A DNA stretch of 38,411 nt from Planctomycetota bacterium (GTDB lineage Bacteria > Planctomycetota > Phycisphaerae > SM23-33), in contig JAKJER010000055.1 in the NCBI GenBank assembly GCA_022705325.1, positions 1 to 38,411 on the forward strand, in the 5' to 3' direction. Positions 7,930 to 15,345 of this stretch are shown piece after piece. Below the pieces are notes generated by a model. The model saw only the letters and a program-made list of their open reading frames with translations. It was not told the origin of the DNA and searched no databases. Within the stretch, counting starts at the first letter, position 1; each line of letters begins with the position of its first letter. The position numbers and the translations under genes were made by a program.

Positions 7930-7930
7930 A

Positions 7931-7943
7931 TGTACAGTGTACA
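7931..7943. promoter_or_regulatory. Candidate BrnA operator: two TGTACA boxes separated by one base
   Basis: TGTACAGTGTACA: two self-complementary TGTACA units with a one-base spacer. It starts two bases before the brnT start codon and covers the predicted -10. A ribbon-helix-helix dimer binding here would block RNA polymerase and, if the mRNA is leaderless, also overlap the transcription start. Confidence 0.55.
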
Positions 7944-7964
7944 GAGTCCGGATTCCGAATACAA
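7936..7964 (-). promoter_or_regulatory. Promoter of brnTA, predicted leaderless
   Basis: Minus strand: TTGTAT (7964-7959), 17-nt spacer, TACACT (7941-7936), then six bases to ATG 7929. Transcription would begin at or within a base of the start codon. No ribosome-binding site is possible in the remaining leader. Confidence 0.6.
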
Positions 7965-8029
7965 GTCACTTGCCGCGAATTCAGGGAAGAAAACCGGAAG
8001 AACCAACAGATGTTGAATGCCCGCGGCTG

Positions 8030-8908
8030 TCATGGCTCGTGATCCTCTGCCCCGGATACTGGCGTACCGGCGCTCGGCTTCCTGGCCTTCTCGATGACGA
8101 ACTCCAGGATCGCCGTCGCGTCCTGGAGGTTGGTGTTGTGGCCGCCGGTTTCGCGGTGGATCAGGAGCACGGGCCGGTTGAGTTGCTTGAGCACGCCGGC
8201 CAGGCGGATGACGCTGTCGGGCGGAACGGCGGTGTCTTTGCCGCCGGTGGTCAGGCCGACCGGCATGGTCAGGCGCTCGGGCCAGTACTCGGCGCTGCGG
8301 GCCTTCCACTGGGCCGGGATCTGGGCCTTCGTCCCGCCGTAGCTCTTGGCGATGGCGGGCAGGAAGGTCGCATTGTCGTACTCCAGGAGGTTGGCGGTCC
8401 CGTTCATGGAGGCCACGCCGTCGACGAGTTCCGGCCGGCGTGCGGCAAAGGCCAGGCAGCCGAGCCCGCCCATCGACCCGCCGGTCAGGAAGACCTTGCC
8501 CACGCGGTACTGCTTCTTCAGGTCCGCGATGATCTGGGCCACGTCCGCCTCGGCGGCCGCGTTCATCCACGACGTCGGCGCGCGGTAGTCGGGCGAGACG
8601 AAGACCATCTTGTGCCTGGCGGCTACGTCGCGGGCGGCCTGGCACTCGGGCCTCTTGTCCGTCGCGAACTGCCTGCGGTCCGACCCGTGCCCGTGCAGCG
8701 CCACCAGCAGGTCGTGCGGGCGGTCGGCCTGGAAGCCCTCCGGCAGGATCATCATGTACCGCTGGGGGGTCTTGTCGAAGTCGGCGACGAAGCAGACATC
8801 CTGAATGGCGCCCGCGGGCGGCGACTGCACAGCGGGCTTGTCCGCCGCGAACAGCCCGCAGGACGCCACCGCAACCGCCAACGCGCACAAGCGAGAGGAT
8901 ATCTTCAC
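8030..8908 (-). CDS. Secreted alpha/beta-hydrolase (esterase/PHB-depolymerase-like)
   Basis: A 292-residue secreted serine hydrolase with signal peptide MKISSRLCALAVAVASCGLF. The oxyanion-hole region is LLVALHGHGSDRR (about 67-79). The nucleophile elbow is TGGSMGG with Ser145. Asp225 (in TTGGKDTAVPP) and His257 (in RETGGHNT) complete a Ser-Asp-His triad. The fold and motif order resemble LpqC/poly(3-hydroxybutyrate) depolymerase-like esterases, which in such clusters often remove acetyl or feruloyl groups from glycans; the actual substrate is unknown. The start is GTG 8908 with AGGAG eight bases upstream. Divergent from the amidohydrolase at 9040, with a shared 131-nt promoter region. Confidence 0.8.
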   Translation of the reverse strand: MKISSRLCALAVAVASCGLFAADKPAVQSPPAGAIQDVCFVADFDKTPQRYMMILPEGFQADRPHDLLVALHGHGSDRRQFATDKRPECQAARDVAARHKMVFVSPDYRAPTSWMNAAAEADVAQIIADLKKQYRVGKVFLTGGSMGGLGCLAFAARRPELVDGVASMNGTANLLEYDNATFLPAIAKSYGGTKAQIPAQWKARSAEYWPERLTMPVGLTTGGKDTAVPPDSVIRLAGVLKQLNRPVLLIHRETGGHNTNLQDATAILEFVIEKARKPSAGTPVSGAEDHEP

Positions 8909-9039
8909 GACCCGTTCTCCTTCCGGCTTGCCTAACGCCCGTGGAAGGGACAGCTTACGCCCGGGCCATGGGGAGACCGGAATCCTGTGGAGCGTCTGCG
9001 CCTCATCGGCTACCCTTATACGGCAGCAGGAGCAGCGAC

Positions 9040-10032
9040 ATGAAGACCACCCGCAGAGAGTTCGTGACGCTGGCCGCCGGGGCGATCGCCGCCATATCCG
9101 CCCGGGCCGGCGCAGCCGACAGCCCCCCCGCGGCCGGTCGCTACGACGGGCCCATCATCGACACGCACCAGCACCTGTGGGACCTGGACAAGCTCCGCCT
9201 GCCCTGGGTGGACGGCAAACTCAAGCGGAGCTTCCTGCCCCGGGACTACGACCAGGCGGCTGCGGGGCTGAAGATCGCCAAGGCCGTCTACATGGAGGTG
9301 GCCGTCGCCGACGAGGACAAGTCCAAGGAGGCCCGGCTCATCCTGGAGCAGTGCCGGCAGCGCGAGACGGTGACGGTGGCCGCCGTCGTCGGCGGGCGGC
9401 TGCAAGACGCGGGCTTCCGCGAGTACCTCGCGCCATTCCAGGATGACGCGAACCTCAAGGGCCTGCGGCAGATCGTACCCGCTCCGAAGGGCCGGCCGGA
9501 GCTGTACGCCGACAAGACGTTCATCTCCCACGTCCGCCGGCTGGGCGAATTGGGGCTGCGGTTCGACCTGTGCCCCCCGCCGACGGGCCTGGGCGACGCC
9601 CTGACGCTGGTGGAGGCGTGCGGCGACACGCGGTTCGTACTGGACCACGTGGGCAATGCCCATCCGAAGGCCTTCGCGCCGGGCGTGGCGGGGACGCTGA
9701 CCAAGCCCCCGCACGACGCCGACCAGTGGCGGCGCGACGTCGATCGCCTGGCCGGCAAGAAGAACGTGGTGTGCAAGATCTCCGGCATCGTCGCCCGTTG
9801 CGAAGAGGGCAAATGGCAACCGGGCGACATCGCTCCGGCGATCAATCATTGCCTGGACGCCTTCGGGCCGGACCGCGTGATGTTCGCGGGCGACTGGCCC
9901 GTCTGCACGCGGGCGGCCACGCTGCGCCAGTGGGTGGAGGCACTCAAGGAGATCGTGGCCTGCCGCCCGGCCGACCAGCAGCGCAAGCTGTTCCACGACA
10001 ACGCGGCGGCGTTCTATGGGCTCGCCCGGTAG
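9040..10032 (+). CDS. Tat-exported amidohydrolase, COG3618 lactonase type
   Basis: A 330-residue member of the amidohydrolase-2 family (COG3618), which includes L-fucono-, L-rhamnono- and galactarolactone hydrolases. It has a twin-arginine signal (KTTRREFVTLAAGAIAAIS), so it is predicted to act outside the cytoplasm. The metal-site motif DTHQHLW (41-47) is intact; later residues include Glu86 (YMEVAV), His203 (LDHVGNAHPK), and the C-terminal FAGDWPV with its catalytic Asp. The start at ATG 9040 has AGGAG seven bases upstream; 33 codons of open frame before it lack family similarity. Together with the fucosidase-like and Gfo/Idh genes, this fits a route sugar > lactone > acid, analogous to the non-phosphorylating fucose pathway. 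The assignment of a specific lactone is inference. Confidence 0.82.
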   Translation: MKTTRREFVTLAAGAIAAISARAGAADSPPAAGRYDGPIIDTHQHLWDLDKLRLPWVDGKLKRSFLPRDYDQAAAGLKIAKAVYMEVAVADEDKSKEARLILEQCRQRETVTVAAVVGGRLQDAGFREYLAPFQDDANLKGLRQIVPAPKGRPELYADKTFISHVRRLGELGLRFDLCPPPTGLGDALTLVEACGDTRFVLDHVGNAHPKAFAPGVAGTLTKPPHDADQWRRDVDRLAGKKNVVCKISGIVARCEEGKWQPGDIAPAINHCLDAFGPDRVMFAGDWPVCTRAATLRQWVEALKEIVACRPADQQRKLFHDNAAAFYGLAR

Positions 10033-10132
10033 CTCAGACATTCCTGCCTGAGGCTCAGAACCCAGTGTACCCACGAGGGCATACGATCCTGAATCGCAGG
10101 CAGATGCCTGCGTTGCCTTGTAACGCCGCTGT

Positions 10133-10281
10133 AACACTTCGGGAAAACCGAATGGGAAAGTCCGTTTTCCCGGAACACTTGCCCGCGGGGCGCGTCAAAA
10201 TGACAGGCGACGATAGGACCGACGACGGCTGGGCCTGTCGCAGTCGGCTTTCGGCCCGGCCGAGCGACTAAGGAGCAGATC
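10133..10281 (+). promoter_or_regulatory. Structured 5' leader of the VIT-VWA gene
   Basis: Contains a 9-bp stem CGGGAAAAC (10140-10148) / GTTTTCCCG (10164-10172) flanked by a direct repeat AACACTT (10133-10139 and 10174-10180). A second 7-bp stem GACAGGC (10202-10208) / GCCTGTC (10233-10239) follows. The Shine-Dalgarno AAGGAG lies just before the ATG. No riboswitch class was recognised; this may be an ordinary leader, an attenuator or a terminator for the upstream amidohydrolase gene. Confidence 0.4.
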
Positions 10282-12552
10282 ATGAAGAGCAGACACATCG
10301 TACTGGCGCTATTGACGGTGGCCTTTCTGGGCGGACAACTGCTGGCCGACGGGATGATCGTTCCCATCCGGCCGGAGATCCAGGTCCGCGGCTCGTGGGC
10401 GGTGAAGTACCACCACGTGAACATGACGGTGCGGGACCAGGTGGCCTCGGTGTCGATCGACCAGGAGTTCGTCAACACCGGGGCGGGTGCGATCGAGGTG
10501 GAGTACCTCTTCCCGATCCCGCCGGGGGCGGCGATCGACTCCATGACGCTGGTGGTGGACGGCAAGGAGATGGCGGGCAAGCTCATGCGGGCCGAGGAAG
10601 CGCGCCAGATCTACGAGTCCATCGTGCGCCGCAAGAAAGACCCCGCCCTGCTGGAGTACGTCAGCTTCGGGCTGTACAAGACGCGGGCCTTCCCGCTGGA
10701 GCCGAACAAGCCCGCCAAGGTCCTGGTCACCTACAAGCAGGTGTGCAAGAAGGACCGCGACCTGGTCGAGGTGTGGTACCCGCTGAACACCGAGAAGTTC
10801 TCCTCTCGCCCGATCGAGAGCGTCGAGGTCACGGTGGATGTGAAGGGCGAGGCGGACATCACGGCCGTCTACTCCCCCACGCACGACCTGAACGTGGAGC
10901 GCAAGGACCCGCGGCACGTGATCGCCAAGTACTCGGCCAAGGGGACCCTGCCGACCACGGACTTCCAGGTGTTCTACAAGGCCGCCGACGAGGCGGTGGG
11001 CGCGAGCCTGCTGACGTATCGCGAGGAGGACGGCAAGGACGGCTTCTTCCTGCTGCTGGCCAGCCCCAACCCGCGGACGGCCGCCAAGAGCGTGGTGGCC
11101 AAGGACGTGGTGATCGTGTTCGACCACAGCGGCTCGATGAGCGGCAAGAAGATCGAGCAGGCCAAGGAGGCGTTGCGGTTCATCCTGAAGAACCTCAACC
11201 AGGAGGACCGGTTCGCCGTGGTGGCGTACAACGACGGCGTCTCGCCTTACAGCGACAAGCTCCTGCCGGCCGAGGGCAAGAACATCGAGTCGGCGCTGAA
11301 GCGCCTGGACCGCACCGACGCGGGCGGCGGGACGAACATCCACGAGGCCCTCCAGGTGGCGATGAAGTACTGCGAGGGCAAGGCCAAGCGTCCGCAGTAC
11401 ATCCTGTTCCTGACCGACGGTCTGCCGACGGCGGGCAAGACCAGCGAAGCCGACATCCTCTCGGACACCAAGAAGGCCAACGGCTGCGGGGCCAGGCTGT
11501 TTGCCTTCGGGGTGGGCTACGACGTGAACGTCCGCCTGCTGGACCGCCTGGTGGAGGACAACCACGGCAAGAGCGACTACGTCAAGGAGAAGGAGCCCCT
11601 GGAGGCCAAGATCGCCTCGCTGTACTCCAAGATCAAGAACCCGGTGATGACGGACCTGAAGGTCGAGGTGCCGGGCGTCACACTGACCGACATGTACCCG
11701 CGGAAGGTCGGCGACCTGTTCGAGGGCGACCAGCTCCTGGTGGCTGGGCGGTACTTCATCGAGAAAGACAAAAAGAACATCGCGGACGGCAAGCTCCAGA
11801 CGCAGCTCCTGGTCAAGGGCGTCTACGAGGGCAAGGAGCGGGTGTTCGAGTACCGCGTGGGCCTGGCCGCCACGCAGAAGGACCCGACGTACCAGTTCGT
11901 GGAGAAGCTGTGGGCGATCCGTCGCGTGGGCTTCCTGCTGGACGAGATCCAGCTTCGCGGACAGTCCAAGGAGGTCCTGGACGAACTGATCCACCTGAGC
12001 CTCAAGCACGGGATCATGACGCCGTACACGTCGTTCCTGGCCGACGAGAACACCCGCCTGGCCGACTCGCGCGAGCTGCGGGCCAAGGGGCTGGCGGCGG
12101 CCGAGGGGCTGGCGGGCAGCTTCCGCGGCGGGGCCGGGCAGATGGACGCGATGAACCGCCAGGCGTTGAATGAAGCGGTCCGGGCGGCCCCCGCGGCCTC
12201 GACGCCGATGACCGACGCCGCCGGCAGGGTCACCGGGCACTCCGCGGCCAAGATGTACGGGTACTCCCGCGTGGACCGCTACGAGAAGAAGGCCGACGAG
12301 GTCGTCACCACCGTCCGCCAGACCGAGCAGGGCACGCTGTATCGCCGCGGGCGCACGTGGATCGCCCCCAACGCCGCCAAGGTCGACCTGGACAAGGACG
12401 CCGACAAGATCCAGGAGATCAAACGATTCAGCGACGAGTACTTCTCGCTGGTCCGCGCCAACAGCGTGTCGGAGAACCAGCTCCTGGCCACCCAGCGCGA
12501 GGGCGAAGACCTGGTCATCAAGCTCCGCGGTCAGGTGTACCGCATTCGATAG
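10282..12552 (+). CDS. VIT and von Willebrand factor A domain protein, secreted
   Basis: A 756-residue protein with signal peptide MKSRHIVLALLTVAFLGGQLLA. Residues about 30-160 form a VIT (vault/inter-alpha-trypsin) domain: VSIDQEFVNTGAGAIEVEYL, FPIPPGAAI, and AEEARQIYE. Residues about 272-450 are a VWA domain with an intact MIDAS: DHSGSMSG (281-288), GGGTNIHEAL and FLTDGLPTAG. The region after 450 continues as a beta-rich segment, then LRGQSKEVLDELIHLSLKHG and IMTPYTSFLADE, which is conserved in bacterial VIT-VWA proteins. The last ~150 residues are linker-like, and there is no sortase motif or obvious transmembrane anchor at the C-terminus. Probably a metal-dependent adhesion or protein-interaction factor in the periplasm or at the surface. 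Start supported by AAGGAG. No partner gene lies in the same operon; a hairpin terminator follows at 12579. Confidence 0.9.
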   Translation: MKSRHIVLALLTVAFLGGQLLADGMIVPIRPEIQVRGSWAVKYHHVNMTVRDQVASVSIDQEFVNTGAGAIEVEYLFPIPPGAAIDSMTLVVDGKEMAGKLMRAEEARQIYESIVRRKKDPALLEYVSFGLYKTRAFPLEPNKPAKVLVTYKQVCKKDRDLVEVWYPLNTEKFSSRPIESVEVTVDVKGEADITAVYSPTHDLNVERKDPRHVIAKYSAKGTLPTTDFQVFYKAADEAVGASLLTYREEDGKDGFFLLLASPNPRTAAKSVVAKDVVIVFDHSGSMSGKKIEQAKEALRFILKNLNQEDRFAVVAYNDGVSPYSDKLLPAEGKNIESALKRLDRTDAGGGTNIHEALQVAMKYCEGKAKRPQYILFLTDGLPTAGKTSEADILSDTKKANGCGARLFAFGVGYDVNVRLLDRLVEDNHGKSDYVKEKEPLEAKIASLYSKIKNPVMTDLKVEVPGVTLTDMYPRKVGDLFEGDQLLVAGRYFIEKDKKNIADGKLQTQLLVKGVYEGKERVFEYRVGLAATQKDPTYQFVEKLWAIRRVGFLLDEIQLRGQSKEVLDELIHLSLKHGIMTPYTSFLADENTRLADSRELRAKGLAAAEGLAGSFRGGAGQMDAMNRQALNEAVRAAPAASTPMTDAAGRVTGHSAAKMYGYSRVDRYEKKADEVVTTVRQTEQGTLYRRGRTWIAPNAAKVDLDKDADKIQEIKRFSDEYFSLVRANSVSENQLLATQREGEDLVIKLRGQVYRIR

Positions 12553-12578
12553 ATCCGCAAGGTAACCCGCCGGGTTTC

Positions 12579-12643
12579 GCAAAGCCCACGGCCGCTGCCC
12601 CCAAGGGAGGCCACCCTCACGGGACAGGCGCGTGGGCTTTTGC
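12579..12643 (+). terminator. Long-stem terminator-like hairpin, copy 1 of the AAAGCC/GGCTTT family
   Basis: Arms GCAAAGCCCACG (12579-12590) and CGTGGGCTTTTGC (12631-12643) enclose ~40 nt containing CCCCAAGGG. It lies 27 bases downstream of the VIT-VWA stop. The right arm ends in four Ts, so Rho-independent termination is plausible. Closely related to the element at 21023-21067. Confidence 0.6.
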
Positions 12644-12865
12644 GTGCGCGGATGGCACGAACCCATGGTGCCTGCGCCCCGCGCACGTCCGGAGAGCGAG
12701 GCGCGAACTGGTAGTGCCAGGGTGCAGCATTCTGCCGAGCACCCAGGAGCGGAAGCGAAGGCGAATCCAAGGGATTTGTCGAGCTTTCGCGACGCCGCAA
12801 CGAAGGCAAAAGACCCGCCCGCAGCGGAAGCAGCTTCTTCAACAGGCGGCCATGGGGGCTGCGGA
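12644..12865. other. Intergenic, no gene recognised
   Basis: Between the VIT-VWA terminator and the antitoxin gene. It contains a small hairpin, GGGTGC...GCACCC, around 12719-12749. Open frames exist on both strands but show no domain or ribosome-binding site. Confidence 0.4.
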
Positions 12866-13054
12866 CTATGACTCGCGACTGCGGGGGTGGACGGTGCGTT
12901 TCTTGTCCTGGTCCTGGAGATTGACGATAGAGTGCCCGCTGGCGTGCTCGCGCTTGCGAGCGTCCTCCATGATTGCGCGCACGTCAAAGCCGAACTTCTC
13001 GGCGCGGGCCTGACGGTTCTTGCGGACTTCCTCGACTATGGGATCCTTGTACAT
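12866..13054 (-). CDS. Antitoxin partner of the PIN toxin
   Basis: A 62-residue protein beginning MYKDPIVEEVRKNRQARAEK, followed by FGFDVRAIMEDARKREHASG. The KDPIVEEVR...F.FD...I...R pattern is typical of small antitoxins that pair with VapC-family PIN toxins. Start chosen at ATG 13054, because GGAG lies six bases upstream and the ATG is one base after the toxin stop codon; an ATG at 13066 inside the toxin end is an alternative. Toxin-first order, same strand, translationally coupled. The C-terminus (DQDKKRTVHPRSRES) is basic and probably disordered. Confidence 0.75.
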   Translation of the reverse strand: MYKDPIVEEVRKNRQARAEKFGFDVRAIMEDARKREHASGHSIVNLQDQDKKRTVHPRSRES

Positions 13055-13055
13055 C

Positions 13056-13547
13056 CTATGCTCCATGTTCGCCAACGTCGCCAGCCAACTCGTCCGGCGT
13101 GCACACGATGGGCATCCGATACGTTCTGCTGCGTACGTAGTCGCCAATTCGGCCAAGGATAGCAGCGTTGGCCAAGTGACGGCAATTCCACGTCAGCAGA
13201 ATGTCCATATTGTGCAACACCGCCAACGCAAGGTGTGCCGCGTCGGTTGCCGCCTTGGTGGGCAAGAGCCCCTGGTTCAGCAACTCCTCGGCCAAGTCCA
13301 TGGCGCTTGGCGTCACGGGCACTTGACTCATGCCTGCCAACAAGGCCAGTCGATCTGCGGCCGCCTCTGCATCGCCATCGCTCGCCTCGTCCAGCACGAG
13401 CTGTGAAGTGAACAGGTCGTAGAGTTCCCGTTTCTCGCTCCACCACTCCCGCGTCACATCCTGATGGGCGCGCAGAATCAGTTCCCGGCTCGGCTTGGCC
13501 GTCAAATAGCTGACAATCGTCGTCTCAATGTAGACCCGCTGCTTCAT
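13056..13547 (-). CDS. PIN-domain toxin, VapC family
   Basis: A 163-residue PIN-domain nuclease-type toxin. The N-terminus MKQRVYIETTIVSYLTAKPS carries Glu where many VapC proteins have the first catalytic Asp; this Glu variant is usual in this subfamily. SQLVLDEASDGDAEAAADRL holds the second acidic site, KAATDAAHLALAVLHNMDIL the third (with the DAAHLA helix), and LLTWNCRHLANA the following conserved segment. Expected to cleave RNA; the target is unknown. Forms an operon with the 62-residue protein immediately downstream. A TATACT -10-like hexamer lies at 13583-13578 on the minus strand, without a good -35. Confidence 0.85.
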   Translation of the reverse strand: MKQRVYIETTIVSYLTAKPSRELILRAHQDVTREWWSEKRELYDLFTSQLVLDEASDGDAEAAADRLALLAGMSQVPVTPSAMDLAEELLNQGLLPTKAATDAAHLALAVLHNMDILLTWNCRHLANAAILGRIGDYVRSRTYRMPIVCTPDELAGDVGEHGA

Positions 13548-13753
13548 GCACGTCCCGCGGTGCAGATTGCCTACATGAGTATACCATAGCCTTGTCCAGA
13601 GACGGAGAGGATGTCGGATGCCGGCGATCTGTCTTCAGGAGGCGAACGTCCCCCGGGCTGTTTGCGGGGAGTTTTCCGCTTCGGGTCGCATCGGATGGCA
13701 CCCCCGTTTGCGGGCGACGTCAGATCAAAGCGCAAGAGGACGCCGCCGGGAAC

Positions 13754-14644
13754 TCAGGACGAGCCGCTCTGGCGGATGGCGGCCAGGAGCGCCTCGCGAT
13801 TCTGCTTCCAGCAGGCCTCGCCGCTCGTGCCGGCGGGCAGTTCCAGCGTGATCACGGGGATCTTCCGGTCGATGCCGGCCCAGCTCCCGAAGCTGCCCGG
13901 TGTGGGATAGCCGATGCTCGCCTTGACCGGGTAGCCGTTGTGTGCAGCCATGGCCCGCCCGACCTCGGCGCCCGGGCCGTCATAGTTGTTGCACTGGCGG
14001 CCTCGCGAGATGGCGTGAATGGTGATGATGAGCCTGGGCTTGAGCTGGTCGATGGTGCGGATCAGGGCCTTCGTTTCGACTTCGCTGCCCGCCGAAGCCC
14101 CCCCGTAGTTCCGGTTGTCCGGCTTGCTCTTGACCCAGTTGCGGGCGGGGAAGTTGCGGTTGAGGTCCACGCCCCGGGCGTTGGTCCGCTTGCCGGCGGC
14201 CAGGCCGTCGGGGTTGGCCACCGGAAGGATGGCCACCGGGCAGGTGCGGCAGGGAGCGACGTCGCGGCGAAGCTCGTCGATCAGCCTGGAGGCGACGACC
14301 GCGCCGGCCGGCTCGTCGCCGTGGATCGCCCCGAAGATGAACACCGGGCGATCGGAGGATCCGAATATGGTCATGGTCATCTCGCGCCCGGCCTGGGAGC
14401 GGCCGACGCGGACGGTGCGAATGGGCACTTCGGGAGGGCGGCGGACGGGCTCCGGGCGCGGGATGGCGCGATACGCTTCCTCGCGGTACGGAGTCGGCGG
14501 AGGGGTGACGGGGACGGGCTCGGGCGGCTGGGGCTGGGTGCAGCCCAGGCACAGCAGCCCCGTCAACGACGTCGCAATCGCGGCGACCCGCACGCCCCAC
14601 GCCCTGCCTGCCGCCTTCCGTGACTCGTTGACGCACTGCATCAT
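13754..14644 (-). CDS. M14-family zinc peptidase lipoprotein, MpaA-like murein peptide amidase
   Basis: A 296-residue lipoprotein: a hydrophobic stretch ends in lipobox LCLGC with Cys35, followed by a Pro-rich linker to about residue 75. The M14 carboxypeptidase domain follows, with zinc ligands His108 and Glu111 in GAIHGDEPAG and His210 in ITIHAISR, and catalytic Glu268 in VITLELPAG. DLNRNFPARNW supplies the usual substrate-binding NR motif. Closest recalled families are murein tripeptide amidase MpaA and related gamma-D-glutamyl peptidases, so it may recycle or trim peptidoglycan peptides at the envelope; here it is membrane-anchored rather than cytoplasmic. The start is at ATG 14644 (or 14641), with GGAG upstream and a strong promoter at 14666-14695. 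The preceding frame is the wrong phase of the HEPN relic. Confidence 0.8.
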   Translation of the reverse strand: MMQCVNESRKAAGRAWGVRVAAIATSLTGLLCLGCTQPQPPEPVPVTPPPTPYREEAYRAIPRPEPVRRPPEVPIRTVRVGRSQAGREMTMTIFGSSDRPVFIFGAIHGDEPAGAVVASRLIDELRRDVAPCRTCPVAILPVANPDGLAAGKRTNARGVDLNRNFPARNWVKSKPDNRNYGGASAGSEVETKALIRTIDQLKPRLIITIHAISRGRQCNNYDGPGAEVGRAMAAHNGYPVKASIGYPTPGSFGSWAGIDRKIPVITLELPAGTSGEACWKQNREALLAAIRQSGSS

Positions 14645-14665
14645 GCCTGGCTTGTCTCCGGGCGG

Positions 14666-14695
14666 ATTATACTGCGCAGAAACGCCTGCAGGCAA
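14666..14695 (-). promoter_or_regulatory. Strong promoter of the M14 peptidase gene, inside the HEPN relic
   Basis: Minus strand: TTGCCT (14695-14690), 18-nt spacer, consensus TATAAT (14671-14666). The TAA stop of the truncated HEPN frame is part of the TATAAT. The predicted start site near 14659 gives a leader of about 15 nt with GGAG before ATG 14644. Confidence 0.65.
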
Positions 14696-14849
14696 ACGCG
14701 TTCCGGACGAAAAGAGCCGTTGCGGCATGGAACATGGCGTAATAGGACCGGCTGACAGAGTCGGCATGGAAGCCCGAGGTCCGCAGTTGCTCCGCCGCCT
14801 CGTTCAACTTCGCCGCGCGCTCCATGTGCAGGCGGACTTCGTCGTTCAC
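14667..14849 (-). pseudogene. Truncated HEPN-domain protein, partner of MNT nucleotidyltransferase
   Basis: A 60-codon frame starting at GTG 14849, overlapping the nucleotidyltransferase stop by four bases (GTGA). Residues 1-48 match the first half of a HEPN domain: LHMERAAKLNEAAEQLRTSG, then the hallmark SRSYYAMFHAATALFV. Normal HEPN partners of MNT proteins run to about 120-130 residues. Here the sequence departs after ATALFVRN and stops at once, so the last two helices are missing. No continuation of the domain was found in other frames downstream, where the M14 gene and its promoter begin. It is most likely a decayed toxin half; a functional mini-HEPN is less likely but not excluded. Confidence 0.7.
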
Positions 14850-15175
14850 ACTTCCACCCCTTCTCGAACGATGCTTCGCTGAACGGCGAACGGGGGGTGG
14901 AGGTACTCCTCTTCGGAAAGGAAGAACACGGTCATGAGGCAATCGTTGCGAAGGGAGAAATCGGACACAACGGCGGCCATCCTGTGCCGCTCCCGGACGC
15001 GATTCACCGGCCCGCGCAGTACGACTGCGATGTCGATATCGGAGTCTTCTGTCGCCTCATCGCGGGCATACGAGCCGTACAGACAAACGCGCCGCAACCG
15101 GTCGCCGTACGCTTTCTCCAACTCCGCACGGAGGTCCCGCAAGGTGGCCACAGCTTTGTCGCGCGACAAGACCAT
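14846..15175 (-). CDS. MNT-type nucleotidyltransferase (MntA-like antitoxin)
   Basis: A 109-residue minimal nucleotidyltransferase. The signature is GSYARDEATEDSDIDIAVVL: the GS motif followed by the DxD metal-binding pair. In intact MNT-HEPN (type VII) modules this enzyme AMPylates and neutralises the HEPN ribonuclease. The start at ATG 15175 (MVLSRDK) has AAAGGG upstream; a GTG at 15202 is in frame but lacks a site. It overlaps the truncated HEPN frame by four bases, so the operon structure is preserved even though the partner is broken. It may therefore be an orphan, or may act on another HEPN protein in the genome. Confidence 0.85.
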   Translation of the reverse strand: MVLSRDKAVATLRDLRAELEKAYGDRLRRVCLYGSYARDEATEDSDIDIAVVLRGPVNRVRERHRMAAVVSDFSLRNDCLMTVFFLSEEEYLHPPFAVQRSIVREGVEV

Positions 15176-15277
15176 GGAACGCCCTTTCCGTCCGTATTGC
15201 ACCCGGAGACGGACGGTTGCGGCAACCGAAACGCCCGCGCGGAGGCGTGCCCATCCCCAAGTGCCTCAGGGGCGTTC

Positions 15278-15307
15278 TTGACAGCAGCCCCTTCGCGTTC
15301 CTACCAT
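15278..15307 (+). promoter_or_regulatory. Promoter of trpS
   Basis: TTGACA (15278-15283), 18-nt spacer, TACCAT (15302-15307). The predicted start near 15314 gives a leader of ~32 nt, which lacks a clear Shine-Dalgarno sequence. Confidence 0.6.
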
Positions 15308-15345
15308 AGGCGCTTTCCGCATTCGACAACGAAACGGACAGCACC

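Noticed and set aside
10309..12987. 892-codon minus-strand open frame
   Set aside because: Antisense to the VIT-VWA gene and the following gap; no domain, biased composition, no start signals.
13690..13712. TGGCAC...TTTGC resembling a sigma-54 promoter
   Set aside because: Spacing between the GG and GC elements is one base off, and no plus-strand gene follows.
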